Shown: positions 1 through 5,943 of the stretch, in pieces
Layout of the letters: each line of letters opens with the position of its first letter
Position numbering within the stretch: position 1 is the stretch's first letter
Origin: an uncultured Lachnospiraceae bacterium
GTDB lineage: Bacteria > Bacillota_A > Clostridia > Lachnospirales > Lachnospiraceae
NCBI GenBank assembly: GCA_902795835.1
Contig: CADBNA010000294.1
Coordinates: 1 to 6,012, forward strand
Length of the DNA stretch: 6,012 nt
Direction: 5' to 3'
The notes under the pieces: model-generated
The model's input: the letters and a program-made list of their open reading frames with translations, nothing else
What the model was told of the DNA's origin: nothing
The model's database searches: none
Translations under genes and position numbers: made by a program

Positions 1-689
1 ATCAGCGGCTTCTCTATCTGCATCCGCGGCCGTCCTCCCCTGCAGGCTTCCAGCAGCACCAGATTCGGTTCCCTGTCTGCAAAAGGAAACACAAGCCTCA
101 TTTTCTTTGGCTCCAGATGAACCTCTCTCAGGACATCCAGTATCTCTGCCAGACGGAACGGACGGTGGATCAGGTAAAATCTGCCGGTTCCCGTGAGAAC
201 CCGCGCCGTCTGTTCCGCCAGTTCGCGGAAAGTGCACAGGATCTCATGTCTGGCAGCGGCTGCCGCCTTATCCGGATTCACCAGTCCGTGCCGGCAGGTC
301 ATATACGGAGGGTTGCTGACGACAACATCAAAGGAGGCTGCACCAAAAATGGACGCAGCCTCTCTGATATCTCCTTCTGTAATCGCAATACGGTCCTGCA
401 GGCCGTTGCCCGCCACACTGCGCGCCGCCATATCAGCCGCATACGGCTGGATCTCCAGCCCGGTGATGTGCAGATTCTCATGCCTGGCGGCCAGAAGAAC
501 CGGTATGATTCCGCTGCCGGTACCCATATCCAGAACCCGTTCTCCCGGCTTCACCCGGGTAAAGGCGGCCAGCAGCACGGCATCCATGCCAAAGCGAAAT
601 CCTTTTCCGGCCTGCAGAATACGATATCCGTTCTGCAGATCGTCTGTGTTCTCACCTTCCCGGATGTCCCAGCAATCCCGGTCAGTCAT
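1..689 (-). CDS. trmN6: tRNA1(Val) adenine-N6 methyltransferase family protein (TrmN6/YabB), 3' end cut by window
   Basis: SAM-dependent N6-adenine methyltransferase; characterised family members methylate A37 of a valine tRNA in the cytoplasm. The frame is open from ATG at 689 to the left edge, giving 229 residues; family proteins are about 250, so only a short C-terminus is missing. Visible landmarks are a GFRFGMDAVLLA-like segment (residues about 29-41), SAM-binding motif I DMGTGSG (54-60), the acidic E79 at the end of the next strand (expected ribose contact), the catalytic NPPY tetrad (126-129), an ARHE segment (146-149) and FYLIHRP (171-177), all typical of the YabB/YfiC group. The start is fixed by the ATGA overlap with the ricT stop and a GGAGG about 10 nt upstream, inside ricT, which suggests translational coupling. 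In Bacillus the homologue also lies downstream of ricT. The family assignment is firm; the exact tRNA substrate here is inferred. Confidence 0.93.
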   Translation of the reverse strand, partial: MTDRDCWDIREGENTDDLQNGYRILQAGKGFRFGMDAVLLAAFTRVKPGERVLDMGTGSGIIPVLLAARHENLHITGLEIQPYAADMAARSVAGNGLQDRIAITEGDIREAASIFGAASFDVVVSNPPYMTCRHGLVNPDKAAAAARHEILCTFRELAEQTARVLTGTGRFYLIHRPFRLAEILDVLREVHLEPKKMRLVFPFADREPNLVLLEACRGGRPRMQIEKPL

Positions 690-1723
690 TCTGATTCCGC
701 CTCCGGTTTCTCAGGACGTTCAGCGCTGCCTGCAGGCTCATCCTTTTTGGGCTGCTTTTCACGCTGGTGCTTTTCTTTTCCGCCCTTATCTCTGCTGTCT
801 TTTTCGTTCACATCTTTGTCCCTGGGTTCTTTTTCTCTGGATTCTTTTTCCCGGGGTTCTTTTTCCTTCTCCTTATCCTTGCTGTCTTTCCCTTTTCCGC
901 CCTTGCGTTTTTTCTGACGGATGTTCAGCTCGCTCACCGGATATTCGCTGAGTTCTTTGTCATCATCGGATTCTATCAGAATCCTGACCGTCTGCCGGAG
1001 GACATTGACACTCTGTACCTCGCCCTGTGTGCCGTCCGAAGCCTGTACAATATCCCCGACACCGGGAAGTTTCTTTTTCAGGTGCTCATACGTTTCCTGC
1101 TCATTTTTCAGGCAGCACATCAGCCGTCCGCACGCGCCGGAAATCTTTGCGGGATTCAGGGACAGATTCTGCTCCTTCGCCATGCGAATGGAAACAGGGG
1201 CAAACTCTGTCAGATACGAATTGCAGCACAGCGGTCTGCCGCAGACGCCGATTCCGCCCAGCATGCGCGTCTCATCTCTCACGCCGACCTGCCGCAGTTC
1301 GATCCGCATCCGGAACACAGCGGCCAGGTCCTTGACCAGTTCGCGAAAATCCACCCTTCCGTCAGCCGTAAAATAGAAAAGAAGCTTTTTCCCGTCAAAG
1401 GTATATTCTGCCTGAATCAGTTTCATATCCAGGCCCCGCTCGGCAATCTTCTTTCTGCAGATCCGGTAAGCCTCCTTTTCCTTCTCCCGGTTTGTCTCTT
1501 CCTTCTCTATATCCTGCTCTGTCGCAATCCTGAGCACCGGTCTGAGCGGCTGTGTCACCCGGCTGTCATCCACTTCCCGGATGCCAAGAACAACACGTCC
1601 GCAGTCCAGTCCGCGGGATGTCTCTACGACTACGCGGGTACCGCCTTTCAGTTCCAGTCCGTTCGGATCAAAATAGTACACTTTTCCGCCATTGCGGAAG
1701 CGCACGCCTGCAATACTTGTCAT
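686..1723 (-). CDS. ricT: PSP1 domain protein RicT (YaaT), RNase Y-associated regulatory iron-sulfur protein
   Basis: In Bacillus subtilis, RicT (YaaT) acts with RicA (YmcA) and RicF (YlbF) as an Fe-S complex that modulates RNase Y-dependent mRNA processing and affects sporulation, competence and biofilm formation. This 345-residue protein shows a complete core (residues 1 to about 270): an N-terminal beta-rich segment (VRFRNGGKVYYFDP), the PSP1 region (about 60-146), and six cysteines, C161, C166, C167, C198, C203 and C204, in the contexts GVCGRPLCC and GACGRLMCC, the conserved cluster-ligand region of the family. Residues about 271-345 form an unusual extra tail rich in K, E, R and D, with tandem pentapeptides (separate entry). 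The Bacillus protein is roughly 275 residues, so the tail accounts for the excess length. The start at 1723 is supported by AGAGGAAGG just upstream (1727-1735). The gene lies 51 nt downstream of holB and overlaps trmN6 by 4 bases. Confidence 0.95.
   Translation of the reverse strand: MTSIAGVRFRNGGKVYYFDPNGLELKGGTRVVVETSRGLDCGRVVLGIREVDDSRVTQPLRPVLRIATEQDIEKEETNREKEKEAYRICRKKIAERGLDMKLIQAEYTFDGKKLLFYFTADGRVDFRELVKDLAAVFRMRIELRQVGVRDETRMLGGIGVCGRPLCCNSYLTEFAPVSIRMAKEQNLSLNPAKISGACGRLMCCLKNEQETYEHLKKKLPGVGDIVQASDGTQGEVQSVNVLRQTVRILIESDDDKELSEYPVSELNIRQKKRKGGKGKDSKDKEKEKEPREKESREKEPRDKDVNEKDSRDKGGKEKHQREKQPKKDEPAGSAERPEKPEAESE
791..865 (-). repeat. Five 15-bp tandem repeats encoding pentapeptides in the RicT tail
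   Basis: Within ricT, residues 287-311 read as five successive pentapeptides: EKEPR, EKESR, EKEPR, DKDVN, EKDSR. At DNA level the first three 15-bp units are nearly identical (GAAAAAGAACCCCGG and variants); the last two have drifted. The period is a multiple of three, so unit gain or loss would keep the reading frame. The surrounding tail is also K/E/R/D-rich and is probably disordered and highly charged. The function is unknown; it could be a flexible RNA- or protein-interacting extension, or simply slippage-prone low-complexity sequence. Confidence 0.85.
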
Positions 1724-1726
1724 GAA

Positions 1727-1735
1727 CCTTCCTCT
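1727..1735 (-). promoter_or_regulatory. Ribosome binding site of ricT
   Basis: The minus strand reads AGAGGAAGG immediately before TTC-ATG at 1723, a good Shine-Dalgarno sequence at short spacing that fixes the ricT start. The rest of the 51-nt holB-ricT spacer contains only short palindromic strings such as CCGGA-G-TCCGG (1754-1764). No T-run typical of a terminator was seen, so readthrough from holB is likely. Confidence 0.7.
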
Positions 1736-1774
1736 CTGTTGAACCGTTCGCTGCCGGAGTCCGGAAACAGCGCA

Positions 1775-2782
1775 TTACTCTTCATGAATTGTCAGAAACA
1801 GCAGTTCCATTGTCAATTCAAAGTTTACATTGGCCCTCAGCCGGTCTCCCGCCGTCTGGATCGCCTTCAGAATCTTTTCAATCCCTTCATAAGAACTGAC
1901 AGAAGCCCTCTCAGACACGGCATTGATCTCTTCCTTGAAAATCAGGCCGTCGACCTCCCTCGTCGCTTTAAACAGCAGGACATCCCGGAACCACATGGTA
2001 AAAATGTCCAGCCTGTCATAAATATCCTGTTTATCCGCCGACCATGCTTTGACGGTCTCGATCATCTCTGCTACCTCCATCTGCCGGGAGTGCTTCAGCA
2101 GACGGATGACATCTTCCGTCATTTCCATAAAATCCGTAGATTCCGCCAGATGTTTGGCCCTGCCTATATTGCCCTGTGCAAAAGAAGCCTCTATCTCTGC
2201 CTGATAATCCGGCACATGAAGCTGGTTCATGAGATAGTCTTTCATATCATCGTCACTGACCGGTTTCAGATTCAGCCGTACACAGCGGGAGGTAATCGTC
2301 GGAAGAAGGATGTCCGGATTGTCTGCGAGCAATATGATCACGGCATAGGCCGGGGGCTCTTCAATTGTCTTCAGCAGGGCATTCTGCGCCTGCAGCGTCA
2401 GCTTTGACGCGTCATCGACAATGTATATCTTATACCGGCTCTCATACGGGCGGATGGATATATCGCCGATCAGCTGCTCCCGGATGTCGTCAATACCGAT
2501 GGAGTTTGGCTTCTCATGCGTGACATAGATCACATCCGGATGATTGCCGCTCTGTATCTTCCTGCACGACGGGCAGACCTGACAGGGATCCGTGCCATGC
2601 TCCCTGCACTGCAGGGCCATGGCAAAAACCGTAGCCATCAGCCGTTTGCCGGATCCTCTTTCTCCTCCGAAGATATAGGCATGCGAGACCTTATCCGTAC
2701 GGATTGCATTCTTCAGATGCCCGATGATATCATCATGCCCGACGATGGCACCGAATCCCAGTTTTTCTTCCAGTTCCCGCAT
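1775..2782 (-). CDS. holB: DNA polymerase III subunit delta' (clamp loader)
   Basis: Delta' subunit of the clamp loader, which helps load the beta sliding clamp at the replication fork. The protein is 335 residues, normal for the family. Visible landmarks are SHAYIFGGERGSGKR (P-loop at about 40-47), a zinc-binding cysteine set C59-x7-C67-x2-C70-x2-C73 followed by SGNHPD, a Walker B-like strand IYIVDDAS (119-126), LTLQAQNALLKTIEEPP (128-144), and the SRC motif at 165-167, a clamp-loader hallmark carrying the arginine finger. The C-terminal half is helical, as expected for the collar domain. The P-loop ends in K-R instead of K-T/S and Walker B reads DD, so ATPase activity is doubtful, as is usual for delta' subunits. 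The start at 2782 was chosen over an upstream in-frame TTG at 2833 because AAGGAGGTG lies 6-7 nt before it and homology begins there. It sits between the gmk-like gene and ricT. Confidence 0.95.
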   Translation of the reverse strand: MRELEEKLGFGAIVGHDDIIGHLKNAIRTDKVSHAYIFGGERGSGKRLMATVFAMALQCREHGTDPCQVCPSCRKIQSGNHPDVIYVTHEKPNSIGIDDIREQLIGDISIRPYESRYKIYIVDDASKLTLQAQNALLKTIEEPPAYAVIILLADNPDILLPTITSRCVRLNLKPVSDDDMKDYLMNQLHVPDYQAEIEASFAQGNIGRAKHLAESTDFMEMTEDVIRLLKHSRQMEVAEMIETVKAWSADKQDIYDRLDIFTMWFRDVLLFKATREVDGLIFKEEINAVSERASVSSYEGIEKILKAIQTAGDRLRANVNFELTMELLFLTIHEE

Positions 2783-2787
2783 ATGTA

Positions 2788-2796
2788 CACCTCCTT
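2788..2796 (-). promoter_or_regulatory. Strong ribosome binding site that decides the holB start
   Basis: The minus strand reads AAGGAGGTG, a near-perfect anti-Shine-Dalgarno match. With its GGAGG core it lies 7 nt before the ATG at 2782. This makes 2782 the start rather than the in-frame TTG at 2833, whose extra 17 residues (reading out of the ribosome binding site) resemble no family sequence. Confidence 0.85.
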
Positions 2797-2834
2797 TTGG
2801 GGCGGTGGGCCGTGTTTTATTGTCCAATAACAAA

Positions 2835-3416
2835 TTATACCATAAATGCTTTCACCTGTTCCAGCAATTCTTCAAAAGTCCCGTTATTCTCAAACCGTCT
2901 GGCAATGCCTGCTGCGGCAAGCTTTTCTTCAGAGAAATCCTCACAGTCTGCCAGAAACCGCCGGCACAGTTCGGCATATTTCGGCTCCGCCTGCTTCCGT
3001 TCGCGTTTCAGTGCGCGCTCCAGGCGCAGGCCGTCTTCTGTTTCGATGTAAATCGGAACGATCGTTTCCTCACCAAAATGTGCCCGCATCCGGTTCAGGG
3101 ATTCCAGCGTCCCGATGCCGAGGTAATCGGACTCCTCCGGCCGGATCTGGCCGTCATCAGCCGTAAAATAATACCAGTCTCCGTGAACCGTATGGTATAC
3201 GCGTTCCTCGATCACCCGGTCTTTTTCCCGCAGTCCGGCAAGGTACTGCTCATCAACAAACCAGTACTCTCTTCCGTTTTTCTCCTTTTCCCGCATCGGT
3301 CTGGTCGTACAGAGAACGATCGGCCGGAGTCTCAGTTCCTTATCTCTGATCAGATCCCTGTAAATGTGATCCTTCCCTGTGGCGCTTTTGCCCATAATAT
3401 AGAATATCCGGCCCAT
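2835..3416 (-). CDS. Guanylate kinase-like protein, divergent clostridial type
   Basis: P-loop nucleoside monophosphate kinase of the guanylate kinase fold; canonical members convert GMP plus ATP to GDP plus ADP. The 193-residue length fits. Visible features are the P-loop GKSATGKD (9-16), the GMP-binding block TTRPMREKEKNGREYWFV (37-54), which keeps the positions of R39, R42, E45, G48 and Y51, an IEE segment (69-71), and a LID-like RALKRERKQ region (134-142). It differs from typical Gmk: the usual GNYYGT stretch appears as HGDWYYFT (78-85), and the D-x-Q-G segment appears as YLGIGTLESL (98-107). It may therefore be a paralogue rather than the essential gmk. The start at 3416 preserves the first beta strand (GRIFYI) and has GAGGG plus AGAGAG upstream. 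holB follows after 52 nt; in Bacillus that neighbourhood carries tmk. The fold is firm; GMP as substrate is inferred. Confidence 0.88.
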   Translation of the reverse strand: MGRIFYIMGKSATGKDHIYRDLIRDKELRLRPIVLCTTRPMREKEKNGREYWFVDEQYLAGLREKDRVIEERVYHTVHGDWYYFTADDGQIRPEESDYLGIGTLESLNRMRAHFGEETIVPIYIETEDGLRLERALKRERKQAEPKYAELCRRFLADCEDFSEEKLAAAGIARRFENNGTFEELLEQVKAFMV

Positions 3417-3474
3417 TTCTCTCTGCCCTCATAGCCCAGACCGCGTCGGCTGCCGCTGCCCGGTTTCTTTTTTC

Positions 3475-3492
3475 CAGGTCTGCTTTGACCTG
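3475..3492. repeat. Short inverted repeat near the gmk-like 5' region
   Basis: CAGGTC (3475-3480) and GACCTG (3487-3492) form a perfect 6-bp stem around a 6-nt loop. On the transcribed (minus-strand) side it is followed by GGAAAAAAG, an A-run rather than a T-run, so it does not look like an intrinsic terminator for the upstream gene. It could be a small hairpin in the leader of the gmk-like mRNA, or chance. Confidence 0.35.
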
Positions 3493-3558
3493 CATCTGTT
3501 TCGGCCTGCATCTGCTTCGGTTTGTCTCTGCCTCGGTTTCGGTCTGTCTCTGCTTCGG
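3489..3558. repeat. Degenerate 16-bp tandem repeats in the spacer upstream of the gmk-like gene
   Basis: Minus-strand units are CCGAAACAGATGCAGG (3489-3504), CCGAAGCAGATGCAGG (3505-3520), CCGAGGCAGAGACAAA (3521-3536), an extra CCGAAA (3537-3542), then CCGAAGCAGAGACAGA (3543-3558). More degraded copies continue to about 3600 (for example CCGACGCACAGGCAGA). The 16-bp period is not a multiple of three, so this is not a peptide repeat. The array occupies much of the 193-nt spacer (3417-3609) between the DUF1294 gene and the gmk-like start. No convincing promoter hexamers or terminator T-run were seen in the spacer on the minus strand. The role is unknown. Confidence 0.75.
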
Positions 3559-3609
3559 TCTGTATTGCTTTGTTCTGCCTGTGCGTCGGTCTGTCTGTTC
3601 GAGGCCCCG

Positions 3610-3906
3610 TCAGCTGTGCATTCCGAAAACCAGCCACACCAGCAATCCCGTCTGAAAAAGGAGCATCAGGGGAATCCCGACGGAAAACCGCGGTTTCCTC
3701 GTCTTATGCCTGAAAAGCCGCATGGCTGCCAGGCTCCCTGCCGCTCCTCCGAAAAAGGCCAGGGCAAGAAGCCGGGATTCCGGTATGCGCCGCTTCCCCC
3801 GGACAGCCCTTCGTTTGTCAGCAGAAAAGGCAGCAAATGCCGCGGCGTTCGCAAGAAGAATCCACAGCACCGCTGCCTTCTGCAGCCATATCAGATCTGC
3901 GCTCAC
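3610..3906 (-). CDS. DUF1294 family small membrane protein
   Basis: Function unknown. With a GTG start at 3906 the protein is 98 residues, the usual size for the family. It shows three probable membrane segments (about 8-27, 46-62 and 77-96) and the DUF1294 signature: a DK pair (30-31) followed by a basic loop and RRIPE (39-43), the small-residue run GGAAGS (53-58), and LFRHKT (64-69). The GTG is chosen because it forms a GTGA overlap with the stop of the aldo/keto reductase, has GAGG 5 nt upstream, and places the start just before the first membrane helix. A longer reading from an ATG at 4047 would prepend 47 residues that merely shadow the reductase in another frame. The overlap implies co-translation with the reductase, though no functional link between the families is known to me. 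Confidence 0.85.
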   Translation of the reverse strand: MSADLIWLQKAAVLWILLANAAAFAAFSADKRRAVRGKRRIPESRLLALAFFGGAAGSLAAMRLFRHKTRKPRFSVGIPLMLLFQTGLLVWLVFGMHS

Positions 3907-5084
3907 GTCAGCCTCATGAACTTTCTGGCAACCGCTATTGCCACACGGTAGTGCGGAGGCCGCAGCTCTCTGTCGGCATTTTTCAGTTCCTGGATAATGG
4001 AGATATGCTGCGGGCAGTGTTTCTCGCAGCGGCCGCAGCCCACGCACTGCGATGCGAAAGCCGGTTCTTTCCGCAGCGCGACAGTCTGGAAATACTCATG
4101 CCGGCCATCCCCTTTGCCCTCCATGTACATTTCATTGTAGCACCGGAAGATGCCCGGGATATCCACTCCCTGCGGACAGGGCATGCAATAGCGGCAGCCG
4201 GTGCAGCCCACTTTGATTTTTTCATTGATCAGGGTGCGGATCCGGTCGATCAGCCGGTGATCCTTCTCTGTCATGCAGCCCGGCTCCGCCTTCGAGGCGA
4301 TCCTGCAGTTCTCCTCCACCATTTCCGTCGAATTCATGCCGGACAGGACGACTGTCACCTCACTCTGGTCCCACAGCCATGTGAAAGCCAGCTCTGCCGC
4401 CGAACGTTTCTTCGGGTCCGCGGCCAGGAGGCGTTTTACCTTCTCCGGAAGCAATGTCACCAGACGGCCGCCCCGCAGAGGTTCCATGATCACAACCGGT
4501 ATCCCTTTGGCCGCAGCCGCCTGCAGTCCCTTCCGCCCTGCCTGGCTGACCTCATCCATATAATTGTACTGGATCTGACAGAAATCCCAGTCATATGCGT
4601 CCAGGATCTTCAGAAACATATCGGTATTGCCGTGGAAAGAAAACCCGATGTTCCGGATCTGTCCGGCAGCCTTTTTTTCTTCAATCCACTCCTCAATACC
4701 CGCCTTTTTCAGGTTCTCCCATGCCTGCAGGTCCGTCAGCATATGCATCAGGTAATAATCGACATGGTCGGTTTTCAGACGCGACAGTTCTTCATTAAAG
4801 TATTTGTCGATGGCAGCCCGGTTCCGGATCAGGTACTGCGGCAGCTTTGTGGCGATATTGACCTTGTCTCTGAGCTGATTGCGGGCAAGGATCTCGCCCA
4901 GGGCAGCTTCGCTTCCGGGATAAATATATGCCGTATCAAAGTAATTTACACCTTTTTCGATGGCAAGCAGGATCTCTTTTTCCGCCTTGTCAATATCAAT
5001 GCCTGCTCCCTTGCGGGAAAAACGCATACAGCCGTACCCCAGCACGGACAGCGGTTCGCCATGTCTGTCATTTCTGTATTTCAT
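3903..5084 (-). CDS. Aldo/keto reductase with C-terminal 2x[4Fe-4S] ferredoxin-type domain
   Basis: Predicted cytoplasmic oxidoreductase of 393 residues. Residues 1 to about 285 form the aldo/keto reductase barrel with an apparently intact catalytic tetrad: D50 (FDTAY), Y55, K80 (ATKLP) and H114 (YYLMH). Further family blocks are RNIGFSFHG (144-152), QIQYNYMD (170-177) and VVIMEPLRGG (197-206). The C-terminal part holds CTGCRYCMPCP (C294, C297, C300, C303) and CVGCGRCEKHCP (C347, C350, C353, C357), the two cysteine sets that mark the Fe-S-fused subgroup common in anaerobic Firmicutes, where NAD(P)H-linked reduction may couple to a ferredoxin-like carrier. The substrate cannot be read from sequence. 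The start at 5084 has GAGGTGA 6 nt upstream (5091-5097). The gene follows the DUF218 gene after 87 nt and overlaps the DUF1294 gene by 4 bases. Confidence 0.95.
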   Translation of the reverse strand: MKYRNDRHGEPLSVLGYGCMRFSRKGAGIDIDKAEKEILLAIEKGVNYFDTAYIYPGSEAALGEILARNQLRDKVNIATKLPQYLIRNRAAIDKYFNEELSRLKTDHVDYYLMHMLTDLQAWENLKKAGIEEWIEEKKAAGQIRNIGFSFHGNTDMFLKILDAYDWDFCQIQYNYMDEVSQAGRKGLQAAAAKGIPVVIMEPLRGGRLVTLLPEKVKRLLAADPKKRSAAELAFTWLWDQSEVTVVLSGMNSTEMVEENCRIASKAEPGCMTEKDHRLIDRIRTLINEKIKVGCTGCRYCMPCPQGVDIPGIFRCYNEMYMEGKGDGRHEYFQTVALRKEPAFASQCVGCGRCEKHCPQHISIIQELKNADRELRPPHYRVAIAVARKFMRLT

Positions 5085-5171
5085 TACAAATCACCTCTTC
5101 GTATTCATGCAGCCTCATTGTTGCTTCCCGGCTGTCGCGGCACAGATGTCATGAAATAATTGTTAAGCCGT
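5085..5171. other. Spacer between the DUF218 and aldo/keto reductase genes
   Basis: This 87-nt stretch contains the reductase ribosome binding site (GAGGTGA, 5091-5097). I see no stem followed by a T-run on the minus strand that would end the upstream transcript, and no convincing pair of -35/-10 hexamers. Either the genes are co-transcribed or a weak promoter here escapes visual detection. Confidence 0.4.
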
Positions 5172-5936
5172 CTACTTTTTGAGTGTTCTCACCCACTCAT
5201 ACAGAATGCCGCACTGCTCCCGCACGTAAAAGGTGGGCAGCAGCCAGGCGGCTGTCCTGACCGGCACCGCTCCCGCGGAAATACCCATGCTGTCTGCAAT
5301 ATGCAGGGCCCGATATTCATGATACTCGTTGGTAATGACCGCCAGATTCTGCGGCAGGCCATTATCCCGGATCAGTTCCATGGAAAAAGCCAGATTCTCC
5401 ACGGTCGAGGTGGAGCGGTCCTCCATGTACAGGCGGGAAGCGTCGATCCCGCGCGCTGTCAGATAGCGGTACATGCACAGGGCTTCCGGTATGTCTTCAT
5501 CCGGTCCCTGTCCGCCGGAGAGGACACAGACGGCATCCGGATTCTCCAGAAGCCATTCCCCGGCGCGGTCCAGCCGTCTCTGCAGGCTCAGACTCGGCCG
5601 GGTGCCCTTTAACTGGCATCCCAGAACGATGCCGGTGGCATTTTCCGGAGGCTGCCTGAGGGCACCGCCGAATATGGAGACCGATGTCAGTACGGCCAGG
5701 AATGCAGCTGTTATGGCCATGATGCAGACGAGGCCCAGGAACACCCGCCCCGCCGCATGACTGCCCAGCTTCTCTGCAGTCCGGCAGAAAAACTCCCAGC
5801 GCAGGCTCAGCAGAAGAATGAGCGCAGACAAAAACAGCCCGAGAGCATTCCCGAGATTCCACACGGAGCGGAAACATGGAAAGCCAAATACAAGCAGGCC
5901 CAGACAGCCCAGCAGGATCCCGGCAGTGCGCAGCAT
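5172..5936 (-). CDS. YdcF/SanA family (DUF218) membrane-anchored protein
   Basis: DUF218-family protein of 254 residues; relatives include Escherichia coli SanA, ElyC and YdcF, some of them linked to envelope integrity, but the biochemical activity is unsettled. The N-terminus has three probable membrane segments (about 4-22, 29-46 and 65-88), followed by the soluble DUF218 domain (about 99-245). Conserved blocks are GIVLGCQLKG (102-111), SLQRRLDRA (117-125), LSGGQG (139-144), a PEALCMYRYL helix start (150-159), EDRSTSTVEN (172-181) and TNEYHEYRA (202-210), which contain the polar residues expected of the family's active or binding pocket. With an odd number of helices the domain may face outside, but topology was not computed. 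The start at 5936 has GAGGTGA 7 nt upstream, and that ribosome binding site overlaps the stop of a probable preceding gene. It ends with TAG at 5172. Confidence 0.9.
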   Translation of the reverse strand: MLRTAGILLGCLGLLVFGFPCFRSVWNLGNALGLFLSALILLLSLRWEFFCRTAEKLGSHAAGRVFLGLVCIMAITAAFLAVLTSVSIFGGALRQPPENATGIVLGCQLKGTRPSLSLQRRLDRAGEWLLENPDAVCVLSGGQGPDEDIPEALCMYRYLTARGIDASRLYMEDRSTSTVENLAFSMELIRDNGLPQNLAVITNEYHEYRALHIADSMGISAGAVPVRTAAWLLPTFYVREQCGILYEWVRTLKK

Positions 5937-5943
5937 AGCCTTC

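Noticed and set aside
117..951. Two overlapping plus-strand open frames of 266 and 252 codons
   Set aside because: They are antisense to trmN6 and the RicT tail, with no family signature and long low-complexity serine/phenylalanine or arginine/serine runs.
1736..1770. Possible terminator or operator from short palindromes between holB and ricT
   Set aside because: The arms are only 4-5 bp and no T-run follows on the transcribed strand; chance is a sufficient explanation.
767..2407. Plus-strand open frame of 546 codons
   Set aside because: It runs antisense to ricT and most of holB, both clear family members. Its first part is the reverse reading of the K/E/R-rich RicT tail, giving low-complexity F/L/S sequence, and no family motif is visible.
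2783..2833. 17-residue N-terminal extension of HolB from a TTG at 2833
   Set aside because: It would be translated from the spacer that contains the strong ribosome binding site for the ATG at 2782, and homology begins at that ATG.
3489..3600. CRISPR-like array
   Set aside because: The units are 16 bp, directly adjacent, degenerate and without unique spacers, and no cas genes are nearby.
3350..3637. Minus-strand open frame of 95 codons spanning the repeat spacer
   Set aside because: It overlaps the end of the DUF1294 gene and the start of the gmk-like gene in another frame. Its T/D/R/Q-rich sequence is just the 16-bp repeats read through, and it lacks a recognisable domain.
3907..4047. Longer N-terminus for the DUF1294 protein starting with ATG at 4047
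   Set aside because: The added 47 residues lie wholly within the reductase gene in another frame, do not look like a membrane protein start, and make the protein longer than the family norm.
3837..5159. Plus-strand open frame of 440 codons
   Set aside because: It is antisense to the well-supported aldo/keto reductase over its whole useful length; the openness is a side effect of codon bias on the coding strand.
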